Shown here piece by piece: positions 25,358 to 33,172 of a DNA stretch of 64,000 bases (its first letter is position 1; every line of letters starts with the position of its first letter). The DNA comes from Steroidobacter gossypii. GTDB taxonomy: Bacteria > Pseudomonadota > Gammaproteobacteria > Steroidobacterales > Steroidobacteraceae. A program made the position numbers and the translations under genes. The DNA lies in assembly GCF_016801985.1 (NCBI RefSeq), contig NZ_JAEVLS010000002.1:1364001-1428000 (forward strand), given 5' to 3'. The notes beneath the pieces were generated by a model. The model had not been told where the DNA came from. It saw nothing but the letters and a program-made list of their open reading frames with translations, and ran no database searches.

Positions 25358-28300
25358 TCATCGTGGAAACACGATGGTAAACGGCAGCTCGTTGATGCGC
25401 AGATCGGTTCCGAGCCAGCGCGCAAAGCCGCGCTGTATCGAATGATCTTCAGGAGGCGCCTCGCCTGGCCAGGACACCGCGATGCCGCCGACGGGCATCT
25501 GCTGGAGCGGCTCGACGTGCAAAGTGGTCTTGTCGTCTTCGACCTTCAATGAGTAGCTGAGCGGCCCGAAGGGCGTGCGCAGGTTGCGGACCTCGAAACC
25601 TTCCTTCCTGGTCCATGCCTCGGGCACGCCCGCCATCAGCACCAACGTCTCATCCGCCTGGCGCTCGAAGGCAAACATGTCGAGCAGCGAGCGGCCGTAG
25701 TCGGAAGCGACCCAGCCATGCGGCATGTCACCGATGAAGCGGCTCTCTCGCTCAACGCGCCCCACGACCTCGCCCCACTGATTCCAGGCCGCCGGGCGGC
25801 GATCGTCCATGAAGAACTGGATCAGTTCCTCGCCGCGATCGCGCCAGCCCAAACGGATGAAGGCGCCGAGATTGCGCCACTCATACGGCGTGTACGCATC
25901 CCAGCTGGTGCTCGTGCGGCGCGCGGTGAAATGCTTCCAGTAGCGCTCGAATGTGGCGTTGAGCTCGTTCGGCGGCAGCATCTGCGTTTCGCCCACGGGG
26001 GTAAGTGCAATGGTCGTCGAGGTCGCATCGAAATCGCCCAGTTCCGCCGCGCCCGGCAGATAGTCGATCTTGTGCGCGCGCATGGCCGTGTTGAGCGAGC
26101 GGTACAGGTCCGTGCGGAACTGATCGCGTGACTCGATGAACTTCGCCATCTGTTTCTTTTCGTTGAGTGCCCGAGCGATGCGGATCGAGGCCTCGTAGCC
26201 ACCCAGCGCCCAGAAGTTATCCCAATACGAGTGCATGGGCTTGGCAGAGTAACCTTCATGGCTGATCGAGGCCGGCATCAGCCCATAGAATGCTGCGCGT
26301 TCTCCCTGCTGATTCTCCGGCGTGCGCTCGGACAGTCGCAGCTTGTCCATATAGTCGACCGTCTTGATCACCGCCGGCCACATGGAGCGCAGCAGCGGCT
26401 CGTCCCCGGTGTAGCGATAGATCTCATCGATCAGGAACAGGAACTCGCCCATGCTGTCGTTCTCCGGCACCGGATCGGCGCCGCGACGATCCACGCAGCA
26501 AGGCACTTTGCCGTTGGCGAACTGATACGGCGCGTACCAGGCGAGGAACTCCTTCGCCACCTCCGCATGCCCCATGCGCAGGAGCATCTCGGATGTCATT
26601 GCGCCGTCGCGGATCCACGAGCGCTCATAGGAACGCGAGCCAGGCTGGATCGCCGGGCCATCGCGATTGATGAGCACGTGCGCAAGCGAGGTGCGAAGCG
26701 TGTCGTACAGCGCCTGGTCGGCCTTGGGCAGGATGAGTTCGACGCGATTGAGCTTGTCGCGCCATTGCTGCTCGACTTCAGCCTTTGTTTGCGCCACCTG
26801 CTTGCTGACTGCGAGCTGTCGTTGTTGTTCGACCCTCTTGCCTTCGCGCCGGGCGCCGTCGCGGCCGGCGTGCTGCGGCAGGTCCAATATGATGTCGCGG
26901 CTTTCGCCGGGGGCGAGGTCCAGCGTGTAGAGCAAGGCGCCGGAGGCAAATCCGCTCTCATCGGTGACCTTGGTTGGCGCATCCGTCGCGCTCAACCATT
27001 CGCAAGGGGTATCGGCCGCCAGCGTCACCGCGCGAAAGGATTGCGGCGGTGTCTTTGGAAACACACTCGGCACTTTATCGACATGGACCACGCCGTTTTC
27101 GAATGCCAGGTCCTGAATCGGGCTAACGCCGCCTGGCGTGTTGAGAAACTGCGCCGGCGGATTTACCTGGAACGGACGCACTGCCAAAGCCAGGGTGTAG
27201 TGACGGCGACTTCTGGTCGGATTGCGAACCGTGTACAGGGCTTCGGTGCGTGCGTTGCCAGGCTCACCCAAGCCATAGGCGGTCGTGGACAACATCACGT
27301 CCGAATGTTTCCACGCCACCGTTGGAATCGGCAGGTAGTTCTCCGCGAGCGAATGTTGAATGGACACGTCCGCCCAGGTCAGCCACCTGTCACGCACGCG
27401 AATGAACGGCTCGATGGAGAAGCTGCCTTTGCGGATTTCAAGCGCGCCGTCTTCGGAGAGCATGCTCTCCTCGCTGTCGCCGTCGACGCCGATGATGGTC
27501 CAGTAGGTTTGCTCATTCAGATATGCACGGGGATAACAACCTTTGCGCGCGTTCCTGGCGAGGGATTCGATGAAAGCGTTCGGCGATGCGCCGAATTGCA
27601 GATCCCGCACGTGAAGCTCGCCAATGCCGACCGCGCGGCCGGGTTGCGGCATGCTCACTCGGATGTAGCGCGCCTCCGATTCGGGCAACAGATGCGAGTC
27701 TCGCCCACCGTTGCCGGCATCGACGGTACGGACTTTGTTCCAGGTCTTGCCGTCGGTCGATAGCTCGATGCTGTAACGCTGCGCGTGCAGCTTCGGCGCC
27801 CAATCGATTTCAAGGCCACCGAATTCCTGCACCGCCTGCAGATCCAACGTGAGGATTTGATCCTTGCCGCTGGCGTCGCTTTGCCAGCGCGTTCTTTGCT
27901 GACCATCGATGGCGTTCGCGGCGGCATGGCCTTGCGCTTCCGAGGTCGCTGACAAGGTCGGCTTCGCAACCTGCGAGGGCCGTTCGACCGGCTTGATCGC
28001 CAGACGATCGAACCAGAGATTGCCCTGGCCCCCGTCCTCACCGGCCGCAATGACGAACTCGAGGCCCGCGAACGATTTGAGCGTGCGATCGTTGGTGGGG
28101 CCCCAGGCGAACTCGATCTGCCGGCGCTTGATGCGGATTGGCTGCCAGTCGCCCGTTACCTGAAAGTTCGCTCGCCGGAACCACCAGACGTTATCGCCCG
28201 ACGCATCGACGAACTTCATCTCGAAGTGATTGCGCCCCGCCTCACCGCGCATCCAGAAGGAGATCTCGTAGTCCTCCGGCAGGGTCACCGGCAACTTCCG

Positions 28301-28531
28301 CGTGGCTGCCGCATAGCCGGCCGTGTTGTTGAGGTTGTACTCGAGCACCAGCGCGTTGCCATCCACGCCCTTCTCCGCGCGCACGGACGCGTCCACTCCA
28401 TCGGAGGCGAGCGAATTCCACTCGGCCACGTTCTCCATCTCATCGAGATATCGCATCTCAAGCTCCAGCCCCCGCTCCGCTCCCAGCGTGAGCAGCGGCA
28501 ACAGCGCCAGTGCGCAGGCGAACCTCTTCAT
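25358..28531 (-). CDS. Exported discoidin-domain protein with glycosidase-like C-terminal half
   Basis: The 1057-residue protein has a signal peptide (MKRFACALALLPLLTLGA). A beta-sandwich, carbohydrate-binding-like region (about 20-185) ends GNLWFDRLAIKPVERP. An F5/8 type C (discoidin) domain follows at about 190-325 (AANAIDGQQRTRWQSD, RYIRVSMPQPGR). A long region then resembles six-hairpin glycosidases, with YERSWIRDGAMTSEMLLRMG, YQFANGKVPCCVDRRGADP, NDSMGEFLFLIDEIYRYTGD and WDAYTPYEWRNLGAFIRLGW. The activity is not assigned. Acid residues in the WIRDGAMTSE and ENDSMGEF segments are candidates for catalysis. The ATG overlaps the permease stop (ATGA), so it belongs to the transporter operon and probably trims the same glycan in the periplasm. 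Confidence 0.85.
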   Translation of the reverse strand: MKRFACALALLPLLTLGAERGLELEMRYLDEMENVAEWNSLASDGVDASVRAEKGVDGNALVLEYNLNNTAGYAAATRKLPVTLPEDYEISFWMRGEAGRNHFEMKFVDASGDNVWWFRRANFQVTGDWQPIRIKRRQIEFAWGPTNDRTLKSFAGLEFVIAAGEDGGQGNLWFDRLAIKPVERPSQVAKPTLSATSEAQGHAAANAIDGQQRTRWQSDASGKDQILTLDLQAVQEFGGLEIDWAPKLHAQRYSIELSTDGKTWNKVRTVDAGNGGRDSHLLPESEARYIRVSMPQPGRAVGIGELHVRDLQFGASPNAFIESLARNARKGCYPRAYLNEQTYWTIIGVDGDSEESMLSEDGALEIRKGSFSIEPFIRVRDRWLTWADVSIQHSLAENYLPIPTVAWKHSDVMLSTTAYGLGEPGNARTEALYTVRNPTRSRRHYTLALAVRPFQVNPPAQFLNTPGGVSPIQDLAFENGVVHVDKVPSVFPKTPPQSFRAVTLAADTPCEWLSATDAPTKVTDESGFASGALLYTLDLAPGESRDIILDLPQHAGRDGARREGKRVEQQRQLAVSKQVAQTKAEVEQQWRDKLNRVELILPKADQALYDTLRTSLAHVLINRDGPAIQPGSRSYERSWIRDGAMTSEMLLRMGHAEVAKEFLAWYAPYQFANGKVPCCVDRRGADPVPENDSMGEFLFLIDEIYRYTGDEPLLRSMWPAVIKTVDYMDKLRLSERTPENQQGERAAFYGLMPASISHEGYSAKPMHSYWDNFWALGGYEASIRIARALNEKKQMAKFIESRDQFRTDLYRSLNTAMRAHKIDYLPGAAELGDFDATSTTIALTPVGETQMLPPNELNATFERYWKHFTARRTSTSWDAYTPYEWRNLGAFIRLGWRDRGEELIQFFMDDRRPAAWNQWGEVVGRVERESRFIGDMPHGWVASDYGRSLLDMFAFERQADETLVLMAGVPEAWTRKEGFEVRNLRTPFGPLSYSLKVEDDKTTLHVEPLQQMPVGGIAVSWPGEAPPEDHSIQRGFARWLGTDLRINELPFTIVFPR

Positions 28532-29349
28532 CCCTTCACGCTCCCCGCCAGAATCCCCGCGATGTAGTAACGCTGCAGAGCGAGGAACAAGACCAGCACC
28601 GGCACGACGGTGATGACCGCCCCGGCCATCATCAGCTCGTTGTCTTGCACGTGCTCGCGCGACAGCCCGGCGAGCGCCACGGGAAGTGTGTGCAGCTTCT
28701 GGTCGGTGAGCACGATGAGCGGCCACATGAAATCATTCCAGGTGGCCAGAAACGTGAGAATCGCCAAGGTGACCAGGATGGGCTGCAGCAGCGGCACCAC
28801 CAGCGACCAGAAGATCTTCGCCTCGCTCGCCCCGTCGATCCTCGCCGCTTCGAGCAACTCATCCGGCAACGAAAGCGCGTACTGCCGGATCAGGAAGATG
28901 CCGAACACGCTCGCCATCACCGGGACGATCACCCCGCCATAGGTGCTGATCAGTCCCATCTCCTTCACCAGCGCGAACAACGGAATCATCGTCACCTGCG
29001 CCGGAATCACCAGCGCCCCCAGCAGGATCTGAAAGATCCGCTCGCGCCCCTTGAACCTCAGCTTGGCGAACGCGTATCCCGCCATCGTGTTGAGCACCAG
29101 CGCGATCAACGTGCCCAACGAAGCCACGATCGCGCTGTTCAGCATGTAGCGACCCGCATTGTGGTTCGCAAACAATTGCCGATAGTTCTCCAATGTCGGC
29201 TCCGCCGGCAGCAGCGGCGGAGGATACGTGCTCGCCGCGCCTGTGGGCATGAAGGAGACCGATAACATCCACAGCAAGGGGAACGCCGTGAGCACGGCGC
29301 CCACGATCAGCAACAGATTGACGATGATGGCCGGTCCCTTGCGCTTCAT
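28528..29349 (-). CDS. Sugar ABC transporter permease (MalG type)
   Basis: The 273-residue inner-membrane permease has six predicted helices and the cytoplasmic EAA loop EAARIDGASEAKIFWSLV that docks the ATPase. MalG/UgpE features include the N-terminal LLWMLSVSFMP and NSAIVASLGTLIAL. It overlaps the preceding permease gene and the following discoidin gene by four bases each (ATGA), which indicates translational coupling. Confidence 0.94.
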   Translation of the reverse strand: MKRKGPAIIVNLLLIVGAVLTAFPLLWMLSVSFMPTGAASTYPPPLLPAEPTLENYRQLFANHNAGRYMLNSAIVASLGTLIALVLNTMAGYAFAKLRFKGRERIFQILLGALVIPAQVTMIPLFALVKEMGLISTYGGVIVPVMASVFGIFLIRQYALSLPDELLEAARIDGASEAKIFWSLVVPLLQPILVTLAILTFLATWNDFMWPLIVLTDQKLHTLPVALAGLSREHVQDNELMMAGAVITVVPVLVLFLALQRYYIAGILAGSVKG

Positions 29350-30224
29350 CGCTCACCCCTCTGCCGGCCGAGCCGCAACTGGAACGCCGTGACCAGGAAC
29401 ATCAGCACGAACAGGAGAAATGCGACCGCCGAGGCGCGACCGAGGCTCCACCACTTGAAGCCCTCCTCGTACATGAAATACAGCACGCTCAACGTGCTCT
29501 GCAGCGGCCCTCCCTCCGTCATCACATACGGCTCGGCGAACAGCTGGAAATAGCCGGTCATCGTGAGAATGCTCACCAGCAGCAGCACCGGTGCGATGCC
29601 CGGAATGGTGATGTGACGAAACACCTGCCACCCCGAGGCGCCGTCGATACGCGCGGCCTCGTAGAGATCCTCGGGGATGTTCTGCAGCGCCGCCAGCAGG
29701 ATGATCATGTTGTAACCGAAGTTCTTCCACACCGCCATGACGACGATGGCGGGCATCGCCCATTGCGGATCGCCCATCCAATCGATGGGATCGATGCCGA
29801 CGCTGCTGAGTCCATAGTTCAAAAATCCATAGCGCGTATGGAAGATGTAGCGCCACACCACGGCCACTGCGACCAGCGTGGTGACCACCGGCGCGAAGTA
29901 GACGGTGCGGAAGAAGCTGCGAAACCGCCCGAGCTTGGAATTGACCAGCAACGCCGCCCCGAGCGATGCGCCGATGGACAGCGGCACGCCCAACACCACG
30001 AAGTACAAAGTGTTCCAGAGCGACTTCCAGAACAGCGGATCCTGCAGCAAGGTCACGTAGTTGTGAAAACCGATGAAGCGCAGATTTCGCCAGTCGCTGA
30101 GCGCATACAGATCGAAGTCCGTCAGGCTCATCAGGAGCGCACCGAGCACTGGCACGAAGAAGAAGACGCCCATCACCATCAGCGCCGGCCCGACGAACCA
30201 CCACGCCGCCATGGAACGCTTCAT
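29346..30224 (-). CDS. Sugar ABC transporter permease (MalF/UgpA type)
   Basis: The 292-residue permease starts MKRSMAAWWFVGPALMVMG and has six helices with the EAA loop YEAARIDGASGWQVFRHITI. GYFQLFAEPYVMTEGGP is a MalF/UgpA family hallmark. I placed the start at 30224, which has GGGG upstream; the frame is open further but reads as non-conserved, basic sequence. It pairs with the MalG-type gene downstream and follows the binding-protein gene by 85 bp. Confidence 0.93.
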   Translation of the reverse strand: MKRSMAAWWFVGPALMVMGVFFFVPVLGALLMSLTDFDLYALSDWRNLRFIGFHNYVTLLQDPLFWKSLWNTLYFVVLGVPLSIGASLGAALLVNSKLGRFRSFFRTVYFAPVVTTLVAVAVVWRYIFHTRYGFLNYGLSSVGIDPIDWMGDPQWAMPAIVVMAVWKNFGYNMIILLAALQNIPEDLYEAARIDGASGWQVFRHITIPGIAPVLLLVSILTMTGYFQLFAEPYVMTEGGPLQSTLSVLYFMYEEGFKWWSLGRASAVAFLLFVLMFLVTAFQLRLGRQRGER

Positions 30225-30309
30225 CGCAGCCCCGCCACGACGCACGTTTCCCGGCCGCGGCCCAGGCGGGCACGCGGGCGCTTGCAGGGATCCGCCTGAA
30301 ATGAATGTT

Positions 30310-31617
30310 TCATGACGTGCCCGGCGAGGTATTTCTGTCCAGCATCCATCGACGCTTGGCGAGAATCTCATCGGTTCTGCGATCGAGTGCGACCACCGCT
30401 TCGTCGACGGTCTGCACGCCCTGCACCACGCGCTCGCCCGTCAATCTCATCTCGGTGGCGATGCGCTCCCACTCCGGCACCTTCGGCGGTGAGCGCACCC
30501 GGTCCAGCTGCGCAAGAAAGGCTCGCGCATAGGGCGACTCGATCAGCGCCGGCATCTGCCAGGAACTGCGTCGCGACGGCATGTCGCCCGTCAGCTCATA
30601 GAAGCGCTGCTGCACCGGCGGCCGTGATAGATACTCCGCCAGCAGCCACGCCTCGGGTTTGGCTTGCGATGTCTTGAACACGACGAGGCTCGAGCCGCCC
30701 GCGCTCGACAACCCCGGCCCATCCGGCCCCGGCATGGTCGCCGTCATCCAGTCATCCTGCAGCGACGCGGGCAGCCGCTTCTTGAACTCCGCGATGTTCC
30801 AGGGTCCCGAGATATAGAACGAGAAGAATCCGCGCCCGAACTCATCCCATACATTGGAGATCTGAGTGTTGGTCATGCGCGGCGCAAAGCCGCGATCGAA
30901 CAGGCTGTCGTAGAACGACAGCGCGCGACGAAAGTCCTGGCCGCGAAAGTTTCCATAGCGCCCGCCATCGCGCAGCAGCTCGGAGGGCAACTGCAAGGCG
31001 AGCACAAGCAGCGGCTCGAACTCGTTCAACGGCAGCAGCACCGAATATCGATCCTGCCCGACCATTTGTTTGATGGCGCCGAGCATCTCGCTCCACTGAT
31101 CCCAGGTCTGTGGCGGATCCTCGTAGCCCGCCTGCCGCAGCAAGTCGCGCCGGTAGTACAGCAGTCGCGTATCGACGTACCAGGGAATGCCGAACAGAAT
31201 GTCATCGACGCGATTGGAGGCCAGGATGCCTTCGAAATAATCCTCGAGCGGAATCTCTTGGGAGCCCGCGACGTAGCCATCGAGCGGCTCCAACGCATCG
31301 AGCGCGGCAAACTCTGGAATCCAGGTATTTCCCAGCTGACACAGATCGGGCAACGTCTCGCCCGCATAAGCGGTGAGCAGTTTCTCGTGCGCCACCGTGA
31401 ACGGCATCTTCTGCACGTTCACGCGGATCTTCGGATACTCCTGTTCGAACCCGCGAATCAACTCGGCTGCGACATCCCCTTCCCGCCCGGCGCCCCAGAA
31501 GGTGAGCTCCTTCTGGTCCGACGAGCGGCCGCAGCCGGCAAGCGCCAATGCTGCGCCGGAGAGCGTCGCGATCGCCTCGCGACGACTCATCCCTGCGACG
31601 AATGGCGTCGAGGCCAT
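30310..31617 (-). CDS. Sugar ABC transporter substrate-binding lipoprotein
   Basis: The 435-residue extracellular solute-binding protein (family 1) has a lipobox LALAGC at about residues 24-29, so it is probably membrane-anchored. KELTFWGAGREGD, PDLCQLGNTWIPEF, FGIPWYVDTRLLYYRRDLL and FYISGPWNIAEFKK are typical of sugar-binding members. The start is the ATG at 31617; ATG 31590 (MSRREAIATL) also leaves a complete lipoprotein signal. The gene begins 6 bp after the GH144-type gene, so enzyme and uptake genes are one transcript. The bound sugar is unknown; a beta-gluco-oligosaccharide is the best guess from context. Confidence 0.92.
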   Translation of the reverse strand: MASTPFVAGMSRREAIATLSGAALALAGCGRSSDQKELTFWGAGREGDVAAELIRGFEQEYPKIRVNVQKMPFTVAHEKLLTAYAGETLPDLCQLGNTWIPEFAALDALEPLDGYVAGSQEIPLEDYFEGILASNRVDDILFGIPWYVDTRLLYYRRDLLRQAGYEDPPQTWDQWSEMLGAIKQMVGQDRYSVLLPLNEFEPLLVLALQLPSELLRDGGRYGNFRGQDFRRALSFYDSLFDRGFAPRMTNTQISNVWDEFGRGFFSFYISGPWNIAEFKKRLPASLQDDWMTATMPGPDGPGLSSAGGSSLVVFKTSQAKPEAWLLAEYLSRPPVQQRFYELTGDMPSRRSSWQMPALIESPYARAFLAQLDRVRSPPKVPEWERIATEMRLTGERVVQGVQTVDEAVVALDRRTDEILAKRRWMLDRNTSPGTS

Positions 31618-31623
31618 GGCGTC

Positions 31624-33126
31624 TCAGGAGCTGGGTTGTGCGGGCGCGGGTTGGTCGAGCCAGCCACCAGTGAAGCCCGCCCGCTGCAGCCCCCGCCGGA
31701 TGTGCGGATTGGTGCGCATGACGCTCCAGATCAATCCGCTGCGATAGTTCTCGATCATGGCCACGATGGGACCTTGATCGATGCCCAGATAATCATCCGC
31801 GATCCAGCCGATGCCCTCGATGACCCGGCCATGGCGCAGAGGCACGTCGGTGAACGTGAAGCTCGGATTCACCGAGTCCAGGAATCCGTACTTCTGATAC
31901 AGATGTTCGCCGAAGCGAGCGCGGAACGCGCGCACCGCCGGGATGGCGATCTCCGGAGCGAACGCAATCGAGGCGACCGAGGCGGTCGGTGCGATCGTGC
32001 CGTCGTCCAGCACGTGGATCGAGGCGGTGCTTCGGGCCGCATACGTGAAAAAGCCGCGCTCTTCGTTGTTATAGATCTGCACTGTGTCGGCCGGGCCGTC
32101 GCAGGCGGTCAGACCCCAGATCTCGCTGTCATAGCCTCGCCATCGCATCGGATTCTGCCGCGCATACTCGCGCTGCGCATACGAGGCTCGACGGCTGTTC
32201 TCGAAATAGTCGAAGCCCTTTTCGCGATTGAACGCATCCATGATGCCGCGAAAATCGATCCACACGTGCGAGTACTGATGTCCGAAGTGAGGACCGAAGG
32301 AGAGGAACTCCTGGCCCATGAACTCGCCGTACGACTTCTTGTACGTGCTCATCCACTCCGTCCATGCTTCCGGCTCGATGGGATGGGTCGGTGAACCGAG
32401 CGCCAGGATGTACATGAGCATGGCTTCGTTGTAGCCACGCCAGTCGAAGCGCAAAAAGCCGCTCTCCGGCCGCCAGCCATGCGAGAGGACCGGCGGGCGA
32501 CTTTGCGCCCACTTCCAATCCACCCGCGAGTAGATCTTCTCCGCAAGCGCGCGGATCTCGCGCTCCGAGCGCGTGTCCTGATCGTAATAGCTCTGCGACA
32601 GCAGCACGCCACCGAGCAGCAACGCGGTGTCCACAGTCGACAGCTCCGAGGTGCCGAAGCGCTGCCCGTTATGCATGTGGACGAAATGATAGTAGAAGCC
32701 TTTGTAGCCCCCCATCCCGCTCTCATCGGGCCCTTGCGGCATGGACTCGAGGAATCGCAACGTCCGCAACGTTCGCAAACGCGCCTGCGAGCGCGACACG
32801 TAGCCACGCTCGGCCCCGATCACATATGCGGTGAGCGCAAAGCCCACGGCCGCGATGCTGGCGAACGAGGGGGATGGGAAGCGATCCGGCGCCATCCCGT
32901 TCTGTTTGTTGGTGGTGTCCCAGAAGAACCGGAAGGTGCGGCGCTGCAGATTGTTGAGCACCGGATCGCCATCCTTCTCCGGATCGAACACTCGCGAACG
33001 CTCCACCACGACGCCCGGCACCTTTTTAGTGGGCCGCTGCTCCGCCGCGCCGGCCGCCCCCACCCACAGCGTTGCGGCGATCAGCCACAGCAGGCCTCGC
33101 CAGGCGAAGGAGTCATGCAACCTCAT
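31624..33126 (-). CDS. GH144-type endo-beta-1,2-glucanase candidate (glycoamylase-like domain)
   Basis: The 500-residue exported protein has a signal peptide (GLLWLIAATLWVGAAGAA). Its glycoamylase-like (alpha/alpha)6 domain shows LQRRTFRFFWDTTN, SFASIAAVGFALTAY, FYYHFVHMHNGQR, ELSTVDTALLLGGVL, WRGYNEAMLMYILALG, GLTACDGP, SVASIAFAPEIAIPA and GFLDSVNPSF. Characterised GH144 proteins with this domain are endo-beta-1,2-glucanases that release sophoro-oligosaccharides, hence the call; some relatives are uncharacterised. It probably acts in the periplasm. It lies between the TonB receptor and the ABC binding-protein genes on the same strand. No clear Shine-Dalgarno precedes the ATG. Confidence 0.82.
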   Translation of the reverse strand: MRLHDSFAWRGLLWLIAATLWVGAAGAAEQRPTKKVPGVVVERSRVFDPEKDGDPVLNNLQRRTFRFFWDTTNKQNGMAPDRFPSPSFASIAAVGFALTAYVIGAERGYVSRSQARLRTLRTLRFLESMPQGPDESGMGGYKGFYYHFVHMHNGQRFGTSELSTVDTALLLGGVLLSQSYYDQDTRSEREIRALAEKIYSRVDWKWAQSRPPVLSHGWRPESGFLRFDWRGYNEAMLMYILALGSPTHPIEPEAWTEWMSTYKKSYGEFMGQEFLSFGPHFGHQYSHVWIDFRGIMDAFNREKGFDYFENSRRASYAQREYARQNPMRWRGYDSEIWGLTACDGPADTVQIYNNEERGFFTYAARSTASIHVLDDGTIAPTASVASIAFAPEIAIPAVRAFRARFGEHLYQKYGFLDSVNPSFTFTDVPLRHGRVIEGIGWIADDYLGIDQGPIVAMIENYRSGLIWSVMRTNPHIRRGLQRAGFTGGWLDQPAPAQPSS

Positions 33127-33172
33127 CGTGTACGTATGCCATGGTAGTCCCGAATACCCGTTTCATTCTTAC

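Noticed and set aside
23958-25361. Minus-strand open frame (467 codons) opposite the GH1 gene
   Set aside because: It is an antisense shadow of a GH1 enzyme with intact catalytic motifs; its composition (Arg, Val, His rich) is typical of such shadows.
26231-27763. Plus-strand open frame (510 codons) inside the discoidin-protein gene
   Set aside because: The minus-strand gene has domain evidence and operon overlap; the plus frame has neither.
30664-32394. Long plus-strand open frame (576 codons) opposite the binding-protein and GH144-type genes
   Set aside because: It lies antisense to two well-supported genes, has His/Arg-rich low-complexity composition and no recognisable motif; such frames are common opposite GC-rich genes.
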